Assembly: GCA_903827075.1 (NCBI GenBank)
Contig: CAIKGX010000252.1
Coordinates: forward strand, 1 to 8,502
DNA from: an uncultured beta proteobacterium
Lineage (GTDB): Bacteria > Pseudomonadota > Gammaproteobacteria > Burkholderiales > Burkholderiaceae
Direction of reading: 5' to 3'
DNA length: 8,502 bases
Shown: piece after piece, positions 1 through 5,996 of the stretch
How positions within the stretch are numbered: position 1 is the stretch's first letter
Layout: every line of letters begins with the position of its first letter
The notes under the pieces: model-generated
Seen by the model: the letters and a program-made list of their open reading frames with translations, nothing else
Databases searched by the model: none
Told to the model about the DNA's origin: nothing
Program-made: the position numbers and the translations under genes

Positions 1-264
1 ATTGTTTTTGCCAGCGTTATAGCCTGCGTTGTAATTAGCACCTTCATTTTTCTTGTAAGCATCATATGCATAGCCTGATGCTGCACCAACTGCTGCACCA
101 CCTACAGCACCCCAAATTGGATTGCCGTGGAAAATAGCAGTTCCGACTGCGCCGGCAGCGGCACCAATGCTTGCACCAGATAAAGTGCGCTGCTCTGTAT
201 TGCTCATGTTGGAGCAACCAGCAATAGCTAATGTTGCTGCGGTAATAGCGATAATTTTTTTCAT
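1..264 (-). CDS. Glycine-zipper outer-membrane lipoprotein, partial (3' end beyond window)
   Basis: The first 88 codons are visible and the stop lies off the left edge. The start ATG (complement of 262-264) has an AAGGA ribosome site at 274-278, nine bases upstream. Residues 1-16 form a lipoprotein signal (MKK, then a hydrophobic run) ending in the lipobox I-A-G-C, so Cys17 should be lipidated. Residues 30-64 carry glycine-zipper repeats (GASIGAAAGAVG, then GAVGGAAVGAASG), which in the YMGG/Rick_17kDa-type families form membrane-packing helices. The visible end is rich in Asn, Gly, Ala and Tyr, with a short NAGYNAGK-like repeat. Small lipoproteins of this kind are usually placed in the outer membrane and linked to envelope stability, but the exact role is unknown. 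It lies 44 bp downstream of the Rap1a/Tai-like gene on the same strand, so the two may be co-transcribed. Family class is fairly sure; function is not. Confidence 0.8.
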   Translation of the reverse strand, partial: MKKIIAITAATLAIAGCSNMSNTEQRTLSGASIGAAAGAVGTAIFHGNPIWGAVGGAAVGAASGYAYDAYKKNEGANYNAGYNAGKNN

Positions 265-308
265 GTCAACGGATCCTTGTATATGTTGAATTGGCTAAGT
301 TGCTGGAT

Positions 309-671
309 TTACTTCTTGGCGCAAGGAAAGCGTGTGGCCAAGAATCCCAAGAACACACCAGCTGCAGGCTTGTCTGACGCTTGCTGATTTGTTTGTACAA
401 ATTTCACATACTCGCCAATTACTTCATCGCGTAATGGAGCAGGTTGTTTAATGCAAATAAAAGGCTTGGCACGTTGTGGATTACGCGTAGCTAAATAGGT
501 GTCATAAATCGCCGTGGTATAGCCAATACAGAAGCTACGTGATTCAGGGCTTGCTGGAAGCTTGCAAACAGTCACAAGCTCTTGAGCGCTGAGCACTTGA
601 ACTTTTTCTTGCGCCTGGGCAAAGCCACAAAATGCGCTAAGCGCAACTAAAGCGATTAATATTTTTTTCAT
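309..671 (-). CDS. Exported Rap1a/Tai-family small protein
   Basis: This is a 120-residue protein. The start at 671 is preferred over an in-frame ATG at 704, because a clear AAGGGAGAA ribosome site lies just before it and because the signal peptide begins there. Residues 1-20 are a classic Sec signal (MKK, hydrophobic core, A-Q-A before Gln21), so the product is periplasmic. The mature part has four cysteines (36, 48, 73, 117), probably two disulfides, in the spacing of the Rap1a/Tai family (PF18602): a C-x11-C with FCIGY at 47-51, an ICIKQP at 72-77, and FPC near the C terminus (115-117). Founding members are immunity proteins against type VI secretion amidase effectors. Many single-copy relatives in betaproteobacteria stand alone with no effector nearby, and no effector gene is visible here, so an immunity role is not supported. 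A lipoprotein gene follows 44 bp downstream. Confidence 0.8.
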   Translation of the reverse strand: MKKILIALVALSAFCGFAQAQEKVQVLSAQELVTVCKLPASPESRSFCIGYTTAIYDTYLATRNPQRAKPFICIKQPAPLRDEVIGEYVKFVQTNQQASDKPAAGVFLGFLATRFPCAKK

Positions 672-699
672 GGGTTCTCCCTTGGGTGTATGTGATTCC

Positions 700-705
700 A
701 TCATA
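700..705 (-). promoter_or_regulatory. Possible -10 box for the Rap1a/Tai-like and lipoprotein genes
   Basis: On the minus strand the hexamer reads TATGAT, about 29 bases before the chosen start at 671. No convincing -35 is seen 16-18 bases upstream. A start of transcription some seven bases downstream would put the centre of the 727-745 palindrome near -43, a position where an activator could substitute for a -35. This is a consensus match only. Confidence 0.25.
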
Positions 706-726
706 AACCATGTCCTTTGTCATGAT

Positions 727-745
727 TTGCACTAATTTAGTGCAA
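727..745. promoter_or_regulatory. Perfect 19-bp palindrome, NtrC-type binding site
   Basis: The sequence is TTGCACTAA, one T, then TTAGTGCAA: nine-base arms with no mismatch. Its core GCAC-N7-GTGC has the same spacing and bases as the enteric NtrC (GlnG) enhancer consensus TGCACCA-N3-TGGTGCA. It lies in the divergent region upstream of an ammonium transporter gene, a classic NtrC target, with its centre 73 bases before the amt start and 65 before the minus-strand gene. No matching sigma-54 promoter (GG-N10-GC) was found downstream, so the mode of action is open. Another dimeric regulator could also use such a site. Confidence 0.6.
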
Positions 746-808
746 TTTGCCCCAAATAAGATTTCTTTATTCCCCATAATGAGGCAAAAATGATCAGGGA
801 AAATTGCC

Positions 809-2011
809 ATGGAATCTTTTAAATCAGGTAGCGATGCTTTATTTATCTTGCTTGGGGCCATTATGGTTCTGGCAATGCATGCCGGCTTTGCGTTTTTAGA
901 GCTAGGTACTGTGCGTAAAAAAAATCAAGTAAATGCTTTAGTCAAAATCTTGGTGGATTTTGCAGTATCTACCATTGCTTACTTCTTTATTGGCTATAGC
1001 ATTGCTTATGGAGTCAATTTTTTCTCTGGGGCAGAGCTGCTGGCAGAAAAGAATGGCTATGAGTTAGTTAAATTCTTTTTCCTGCTCACCTTTGCCGCCG
1101 CGATTCCTGCCATCGTTTCTGGCGGTATTGCTGAGCGCGCTAAGTTCAACCCACAATTGATCGCCACCTTTGTTTTGGTGGGATTTGTATACCCATTCTT
1201 TGAAGGCATTGCTTGGAATCAGCATTACGGTATTCAGGCTTGGATCAAGGGGCTTACGGGAGAGGAGTTCCATGATTTTGCTGGCTCGATCGTAGTTCAT
1301 GCGGTTGGTGGTTGGATTGCTTTGCCTGCCATTTTGTTATTGGGTGCGCGCCGCGGCCGTTACACCAAAGAAGGCAATATTTCTGCCCACCCCCCTTCAA
1401 GTATTCCCTTCCTAGCATTGGGTGCTTGGATTTTGGCGGTAGGTTGGTTTGGTTTTAATGTGATGAGCGCACAAACCATCGACAAAATTAGCGGCTTAGT
1501 TGCACTCAATTCATTAATGGCAATGGTTGGCGGAACCTTGGCAGCATGGGTGGTTGGACGTAATGATCCGGGCTTTACCTACAACGGCCCTCTGGCGGGT
1601 TTAGTAGCTGTGTGTGCTGGCTCCGACTTAATGCACCCAATGGGGGCATTAGTAGTGGGGCTGATTGCTGGTGCGCTCTTTGTTTTTATGTTCACCTTAG
1701 TGCAGAACCGGTGGAAGATTGATGATGTATTGGGTGTCTGGCCATTACATGGTTTATGTGGACTTTGGGGTGGTTTAGCGGCGGGCATCTTTGGCAGTAA
1801 AGCCTTGGGCGGTATTGGCGGCATCACCTTTACGGGTCAGTTAATTGGTAGCGTACTGGGTGTGAGTATCGCGATCATTGGAGGCTTCCTTGTTTACGGA
1901 CTCTTAAAGCTGGTGCTGGGTATTCGAATGTCACATGAAGAAGAGTATGAAGGCGCAGATTTAAGTGTCCATCGGATTTCTTCTACACCTGATCGTGAGC
2001 CTAACTGGTAG
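809..2011 (+). CDS. amt: Ammonium transporter (Amt/MEP/Rh family)
   Basis: This is a 400-residue inner-membrane channel that takes up ammonium/ammonia as a trimer. Family marks are visible: the first helix region with AGFAFLE at 25-31, GGIAERAKF at 105-113, DFAGSIVVH at 156-164 with the structural Asp156 and first pore His164, GWFGFN at 212-217, and VWPLHG at 310-315 with the second pore His314. Phe95, Trp136 and Phe214 or Phe216 fit the gate and S1-site aromatics of E. coli AmtB. The C-terminal tail EEEYEGADLSVH (377-388) is the segment that contacts GlnK in other Amt proteins. No cleavable signal precedes the first helix, unlike E. coli AmtB, so this belongs to the AGFA-x-LE subgroup. The start ATG has AGGGA at 796-800. 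No glnK gene is adjacent, although glnK usually precedes amtB in proteobacteria. The 727-745 palindrome suggests nitrogen control. Confidence 0.95.
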   Translation: MESFKSGSDALFILLGAIMVLAMHAGFAFLELGTVRKKNQVNALVKILVDFAVSTIAYFFIGYSIAYGVNFFSGAELLAEKNGYELVKFFFLLTFAAAIPAIVSGGIAERAKFNPQLIATFVLVGFVYPFFEGIAWNQHYGIQAWIKGLTGEEFHDFAGSIVVHAVGGWIALPAILLLGARRGRYTKEGNISAHPPSSIPFLALGAWILAVGWFGFNVMSAQTIDKISGLVALNSLMAMVGGTLAAWVVGRNDPGFTYNGPLAGLVAVCAGSDLMHPMGALVVGLIAGALFVFMFTLVQNRWKIDDVLGVWPLHGLCGLWGGLAAGIFGSKALGGIGGITFTGQLIGSVLGVSIAIIGGFLVYGLLKLVLGIRMSHEEEYEGADLSVHRISSTPDREPNW

Positions 2012-2035
2012 GCTGCTTAATCTATGGGCATTACC

Positions 2036-2041
2036 TATAAT
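2036..2041 (+). promoter_or_regulatory. Exact TATAAT hexamer just before the carbonic anhydrase-like start
   Basis: A perfect -10 consensus lies in the 35-base gap after amt and ends five bases before the next ATG at 2047. If used, transcription would begin at or within one or two bases of the start codon, giving a leaderless message. No good -35 hexamer lies 16-18 bases upstream (bases near 2013-2019 read CTGCTTA), which weakens the call. No Shine-Dalgarno sequence is visible at normal spacing, which fits either a leaderless message or coupling to amt. Confidence 0.35.
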
Positions 2042-2046
2042 GACAT

Positions 2047-2571
2047 ATGGCTATATATGAACTAGACGGAATTGCTCCACAGCTTGCTGCTGGGGCGTGG
2101 GTTGCTGAGAGCGCAGAAGTGATCGGTAGAGTTGAGCTCCATGCACAGGCCAGCGTGTGGCCTAAGGTAATTGTCCGTGGTGATAATGACCTCATTCAAA
2201 TCGGCGAGGGCAGTAACGTGCAAGACACATCTATCTTGCATACCGATCCTGGCTACCCCCTTATTATTGGCAAGAACGTTACGGTTGGTCATCAGGTGAT
2301 GCTGCATGGATGCCAAATTGGTGATGGTAGTTTGATCGGTATTGGCGCCGTGATTTTGAATGGTGCAAAGATCGGTAAAAACTGTTTAGTCGGTGCTGGC
2401 TCATTGGTGACTGAGGGTAAAGAGTTTCCCGATGGCTCCATGATCCTCGGCACCCCAGCAAAAGTAGTGAAGACGCTAACACCGGAACAAATCACAGGTA
2501 TTGCAGATATTGCAGAACGCTATGTACAGAATGCCCAGCGCTATCAAAAGACGCTGAAAAAAATAGCTTAA
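2047..2571 (+). CDS. Gamma-class carbonic anhydrase-like hexapeptide-repeat protein
   Basis: This 174-residue cytosolic protein matches the YrdA/PaaY type in length and pattern. A left-handed beta-helix is built from hexapeptide repeats from about residue 20 to 135 (for example IGRVEL, IGEGSN, IGKNVT, IGDGSL, IGKNCL), followed by a C-terminal helix (about 145-172). The three metal-binding histidines of the gamma class are at 65, 82 and 87 (ILH, VGHQVMLHG), with Arg44, Asp46 and Gln59-Asp60 in the usual trimer-interface and active-site places. These proteins form trimers with a metal site at each interface. Some hydrate CO2, while others have no measured activity or act on thioesters. The N terminus MAIYELDG is typical of the family and supports this start, although no clear ribosome site precedes it. 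It lies 35 bp after amt and 16 bp before the AEC gene, so a shared transcript is plausible. Confidence 0.93.
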   Translation: MAIYELDGIAPQLAAGAWVAESAEVIGRVELHAQASVWPKVIVRGDNDLIQIGEGSNVQDTSILHTDPGYPLIIGKNVTVGHQVMLHGCQIGDGSLIGIGAVILNGAKIGKNCLVGAGSLVTEGKEFPDGSMILGTPAKVVKTLTPEQITGIADIAERYVQNAQRYQKTLKKIA

Positions 2572-2587
2572 TCAGAGCGCCTGATAA

Positions 2588-3517
2588 TTGCTCTACGTAT
2601 TTAATGTCGTTCTTCCAGTTTTTGCCTTAATACTGCTGGGGTATGTATCCGGTAGAACGGGCAAGCTGGGAATCAATGCCTCTACTGAGCTCAATCGATT
2701 TGTGGTTTGGCTCGCTTTACCTGCTCAATTATTTAATTTTGCGTCTAATAGTAGTTGGCAGACATTGTGGCAACCAGGGTTTGTGTTGGCATTTGGACTC
2801 AGTAGTTTAATTGTGTATGCAGCAACTTTTTTAGTGAGCCGGTATCGTAATGCCGATTTAGCTACTGCGAGCTTTGCTGGATTGAGCGCCTCTTACTCCA
2901 ACACTGGCTATATGGGAATTCCTCTATGCATTCTGGCATTGGGGCAGGATGGTTTAGCGCCAGCGGTGATTTCTACATTGATTGTTTTTGGGATGTTCGC
3001 ATTAGCAACGGTATTTATTGAGGTTGGAATCTTGTCTCATAAAAAGCCCCATGAAATTGTGTGGAGTGTCATTAAATCGCTCTGCAGCAATCCATTACTC
3101 ATTGCGCCTGTAGCCGGATTAGTTTGGTCCTCTACCGATCTTGCTTTATATGATCCATTACAACAATTCATTTCTTTTTTATCTGCAGCAGCAAGCCCCT
3201 GTGCATTGGTATCCATCGGTTTATTTCTGATTCAGAAACAAAAAACGCCTGCTGTTGGCGCGTGGGGGCTCAGCATAGCCAAGCTGATTGTGCAGCCTCT
3301 CATTGCCTGGGTTATAGCGGGACCTATTTTAGGTTTACCTAGCTTATGGGTAAATGCAGTCATCCTACTCAGCGCACTCCCAACGGGCACAGGCCCTTTT
3401 ATGCTGGCCCAGTATTACAGTGCTGATGGTAGTACGATTTCTCGAGTGGTGCTCTTAACTACAGTGGGTTCTTTAGTTACGCTATCGTTATTCTTGTGGT
3501 GGAATAGCGGGGTTTAA
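2588..3517 (+). CDS. AEC-family (auxin efflux carrier-like) permease
   Basis: This is a 309-residue, about ten-helix inner-membrane protein of the AEC/BART type (PF03547). The conserved opening LPVFALILLGY is at 9-19, the central unwound-helix motif SNTGYMGIPL at 104-113, PCALVSIGLFL at 204-214, and the second-half motif LPTGTGPFMLAQYY at 264-277. Bacterial members carry organic anions such as malonate or malate, or unknown metabolites. The substrate cannot be read from sequence. The start must be TTG at 2588 or later, because an in-frame TAA occupies 2585-2587. TTG gives the usual family N-terminal length, and only a weak AGAG lies upstream at 2574-2577. It follows the carbonic anhydrase-like gene by 16 bp and overlaps the convergent maiA-like gene by 30 bp at its 3' end. 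Confidence 0.9.
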   Translation: MLYVFNVVLPVFALILLGYVSGRTGKLGINASTELNRFVVWLALPAQLFNFASNSSWQTLWQPGFVLAFGLSSLIVYAATFLVSRYRNADLATASFAGLSASYSNTGYMGIPLCILALGQDGLAPAVISTLIVFGMFALATVFIEVGILSHKKPHEIVWSVIKSLCSNPLLIAPVAGLVWSSTDLALYDPLQQFISFLSAAASPCALVSIGLFLIQKQKTPAVGAWGLSIAKLIVQPLIAWVIAGPILGLPSLWVNAVILLSALPTGTGPFMLAQYYSADGSTISRVVLLTTVGSLVTLSLFLWWNSGV

Positions 3518-4168
3518 TCCCTCGGCATCTATTTGATTTTCCCAAGAGGCGTTGATGAAGGCTGGTAAGTTCATGCACTCATTAAAAATCCTCATGAGCG
3601 TTGGGTAGGGCTTCATATCCATCTTTGCACTGAGAGCATTAAAGATTTGCGGCACCAAGAAAATATCAATTAGCCCAACTTGATTGCCAAAGGCAAATTT
3701 ACCCACCCTTGGATCGGCACTAAGTTGTTTTTCAAGGCCCTCGAGCCCCAGCGCTATCCAGTGTTGGTACCAAGTATCTTTATCTTCAATGCTAACCCCC
3801 AATTTCTTAACGAGGTATCGTAAGACACGTAAGTTGCTAATGGGGTGAATATCAGCGCCGATATCCATAGCTATTGATCGAGCCCACGCACGGTCAATAG
3901 GTGCACTTGGTAACAAGGGGGGTGCAGGGTGAAGCTCTTCGAGGTATTCAATAATAGCAAGCGACTGATGAATAGATTGTTTACCATCAATCAATAGCGG
4001 CACTAAACGGGTCGGGTTCAGCTGTGCATATTCGGCCTGCATTTGTTCTCCGCCATTTTTATTGAGATGGACGGGGATCACTTCGTAACCCAAGTCTTTG
4101 AGATTTAAAGCAATACGAACACGGAAGGCGGCAGAGCTACGCCAGAAGCTATAAAGAAGTATTTTCAT
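3488..4168 (-). CDS. maiA: Maleylacetoacetate isomerase-like zeta-class glutathione S-transferase
   Basis: This 226-residue cytosolic protein has a thioredoxin-like N-terminal domain (1-80) and a helical C-terminal domain (about 90-215). The zeta-class motif SSAAFRVRIAL is at 11-21, with catalytic Ser11/Ser12. The cis-proline is Pro57 (LVP), and glutathione-contacting Gln68-Ser69 opens the HQSLAIIEYLEE motif. IHPISNLRVLRYL (107-119) and the DIFLVPQIFNA region (168-178) are strong marks of maleylacetoacetate or maleylpyruvate isomerases. These enzymes use glutathione to convert cis to trans isomers in tyrosine/homogentisate or gentisate breakdown. No other gene of those pathways is in the window, so the substrate is not fixed. 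The start has an AAAGG ribosome site just upstream. It lies 21 bp downstream of the GGT-like gene on the same strand, which implies an operon. Its last nine codons overlap the end of the convergent AEC gene. Confidence 0.9.
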   Translation of the reverse strand: MKILLYSFWRSSAAFRVRIALNLKDLGYEVIPVHLNKNGGEQMQAEYAQLNPTRLVPLLIDGKQSIHQSLAIIEYLEELHPAPPLLPSAPIDRAWARSIAMDIGADIHPISNLRVLRYLVKKLGVSIEDKDTWYQHWIALGLEGLEKQLSADPRVGKFAFGNQVGLIDIFLVPQIFNALSAKMDMKPYPTLMRIFNECMNLPAFINASWENQIDAEGLNPAIPPQE

Positions 4169-4189
4169 AAAGGACCTTTGAAGATATTT

Positions 4190-5788
4190 TTAAAAGGCAC
4201 TCACTGCCCCGTCACTCCGTGGATCCCATCCGCCGTGAAGCGTGCCCGAAGCATCGCGAATAATGCAACCCGCATGACCCACGGTTTCATCAAATGAATC
4301 TAGCATTTCGATCTCATGTCCTCGTGCATACAGCTCTTTGGCAACCCAAGGACTGAAGCGCGATTCGAGTTTGAGGCTATCACTCGTCTGGCCCCACGTG
4401 CGACCTAGCAACCAGCGTGGTCGACTAATCGCATCTTGAGGGTCGAGGCCGTAAGTGGCAGTGCGTGTAAAGATGGCGCATTGCGTTTGTGGCTGACCAT
4501 CGCCACCCATCGTGCCATAAACCATCGAGCGGCCATCTTTAAATAGGGCCATCGCCGGATTTAAAGTGTGGAATGGTTTTCGGTAAGGCTCGAGGTGATT
4601 GAGTGTCTTTGGATCTAAGGAAAAACTGCATCCTCGGTTTTGCCAATTTACCCCCGAAGTTGGAAGCACAATACCAGCGCCAAACTCGTGATAAATACTT
4701 TGAATAAAGGAAACGCAGTTGCCATCACCATCAATCACACCCATCCAAATGGTATCTGCCGGACCTTTACCCTGCCCCCAAGAAAGCGCTTTTTCTGGAT
4801 CAATATTCTTTGCTAGTTTCTTTAAAAAGGTGGGCGCTAAGAAGGACTGCGCATTTCTTTTCATGTATGCGGGGTCGGTAACAAATTGATCCCTTACTTT
4901 GAAGGCTTGTTTAGTAGCTTCAACACAGTGATGTACATATTCGGCGCTATCTACTTTGAAGCGTTTTAAATTGAGTTGATCCAAGATGCCTAAAATCATT
5001 AAGGAGACCACCCCTTGCGTAGGGGGCGTCATGTTGTAGACATTACCTATGCTGTGTTTGAGTTCAAGGGGATCAATGAGTTTGGCGCGATGGCGATGCA
5101 GGTCACTGAGTCTGAGCGGACTGCCCAAGTCTGTTAATTCTTTTGCCAACAGAGTAGCTAAGTCACCTCGGTAGTAATCATCTGTTCCTTTTCGGGCAAC
5201 TTGCCGCAAAGTTTTTGCAAGGCGCTCTTGTTTAAAGATGCTACCCACAGCCGGTGCTTTGCCATCTACTAGAAAGGTTTGCGAAAATCCAGGAATGGGC
5301 ATGAGCTCTTCACGCTTTTTTGCTGTGAGGCTTGATTGACTATAGGTCACTGGCACGCCGTTTTCAGCATAGTGAATGGCGTCTGACAGTAGGCGAGATA
5401 GAGGGATTTTTCCACCTAAACCTTGTTTTGAGAGCTGGTGGGCTGCCCCCCATCCGGAGATGGTTCCTGCAACGGTATTCGCGGCTACTGCACCTCGAAA
5501 GGGAATTGCTTTAGTCATGCCCCGTTCTGAGTACCACTGCTTAGTAGCCAGCCCAGCCGCTGCGCCGCAGGCATCGATACCACCCATCGCTTTACCCGGG
5601 GAATGAATGACCCAAAAGGAGTCCCCCCCAATGGAGTTCATGTGGGGATAGACCACGGCTATGGTCGCTGCTGCTGCCACCATAGCTTCTAATGCGTTGC
5701 CGCCCTCTCTTAATACAGCTAAAGCAGATTCAGATGCTAGGGAATGTGGCGCTACAGCCATCCCTCTAATTCCCCACTTTTGTTGCAT
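4190..5788 (-). CDS. Gamma-glutamyltransferase-family Ntn hydrolase (YwrD-like)
   Basis: This 532-residue protein spans the whole family length. It opens with GMAVAPHSLAS, followed by GGNALEAMVAAA (29-40), the substrate-side PHMNSIGGDSFW (48-59), and VAANTVAGTISGW (101-113). Thr346 in ADTIWMGVIDGDGN is the expected nucleophile: after self-cleavage before it, it becomes the N terminus of the small subunit. FIQSIYHEFGAGIV (361-374), QNRG (383-386), HTLNPAM (407-413), GTMGGDGQPQ (425-434) and the C-terminal DPRSDGA (522-528) follow family order. Classical GGT has T-T-H and a Ser-Ser pair near the glycine-rich loop. Here the sequence is T-I-W, and MGGDGQPQ stands in the loop, as in YwrD-type relatives, so transpeptidase activity on glutathione is uncertain. 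No signal peptide is visible, so it is probably cytosolic. It is likely first in an operon with the maiA-like gene, and divergent from the MHS transporter. Confidence 0.9.
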   Translation of the reverse strand: MQQKWGIRGMAVAPHSLASESALAVLREGGNALEAMVAAAATIAVVYPHMNSIGGDSFWVIHSPGKAMGGIDACGAAAGLATKQWYSERGMTKAIPFRGAVAANTVAGTISGWGAAHQLSKQGLGGKIPLSRLLSDAIHYAENGVPVTYSQSSLTAKKREELMPIPGFSQTFLVDGKAPAVGSIFKQERLAKTLRQVARKGTDDYYRGDLATLLAKELTDLGSPLRLSDLHRHRAKLIDPLELKHSIGNVYNMTPPTQGVVSLMILGILDQLNLKRFKVDSAEYVHHCVEATKQAFKVRDQFVTDPAYMKRNAQSFLAPTFLKKLAKNIDPEKALSWGQGKGPADTIWMGVIDGDGNCVSFIQSIYHEFGAGIVLPTSGVNWQNRGCSFSLDPKTLNHLEPYRKPFHTLNPAMALFKDGRSMVYGTMGGDGQPQTQCAIFTRTATYGLDPQDAISRPRWLLGRTWGQTSDSLKLESRFSPWVAKELYARGHEIEMLDSFDETVGHAGCIIRDASGTLHGGWDPRSDGAVSAF

Positions 5789-5996
5789 GGTTCTTTTCCA
5801 GTCGGTTTTATTTGAGTATTGCTATTTGTAACAAAGTTTCCAAGATGTTGTATTAAGCCACCCAATTAGGCTGCTTTTCGGGAAAACCCCGATTCGATTT
5901 GATGAGGAATTACCCTAAGTAGAGGATTTCTTTGGGTTTTTACACAGCATAATTGCCTCGTTGTTAATTTTCTATAAAAATAGTTAGGAGCTACTG
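5789..5996. promoter_or_regulatory. Divergent promoter region between the GGT-like gene and the MHS transporter
   Basis: This 208-bp gap must hold promoters for both directions. Toward the transporter, a TATAAA hexamer (5973-5978) and a CATAAT hexamer (5948-5953) are -10 candidates, but neither has a convincing -35. A GGAG ribosome site at 5987-5990 sits six bases before the ATG. Toward the GGT-like gene, the minus strand has TTGTTA (5827-5832) followed by an A/T-rich AATAAAA stretch about 16-17 bases on, a weak promoter match. A short palindrome TTTTCGGGAAAA lies at 5875-5886 and overlaps a 5-bp stem (TCGGG/CCCGA at 5878-5892), which could be an operator. No small gene is evident. Confidence 0.4.

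Noticed and set aside
309..671. Type VI secretion immunity function for the Rap1a/Tai-like protein
   Set aside because: No effector, VgrG, Hcp or other type VI gene is visible. Family membership alone does not establish immunity.
781..800. GGCAAAA stretch as the -24 part of a sigma-54 promoter for amt
   Set aside because: The GC expected after ten bases is absent (bases 795-796 read CA), and no other GG-N10-GC pair was found between 746 and 808.
637..861. Open reading frame of 74 codons on the minus strand
   Set aside because: It crosses the palindrome, the start of amt and the start of the exported protein gene. It has no recognisable domain and is best seen as chance.
2062..2495. Three open frames on the minus strand inside the carbonic anhydrase-like gene
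   Set aside because: They are antisense to a well-supported gene, have no family features and no ribosome sites of note.
4169..4179. AAAGG-A-CCTTT palindrome before the maiA-like gene as an operator
   Set aside because: It contains the ribosome site of the gene and lies inside a likely operon, so the symmetry is probably incidental.
5332..5606. Two small plus-strand open frames inside the GGT-like gene
   Set aside because: They lie antisense to conserved coding sequence and their predicted proteins show no domain or signal.
5875..5892. TTTTCGGGAAAA palindrome and TCGGG/CCCGA hairpin as a terminator
   Set aside because: The stem is only 5 bp, no T run follows, and there is no gene ending there. 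It could be an operator but nothing supports a specific regulator.
5892..5910. ATTC-N11-GAAT as a LysR-type (T-N11-A) operator
   Set aside because: Arms of four bases in an A/T-rich gap arise often by chance, and no LysR-type gene is adjacent.
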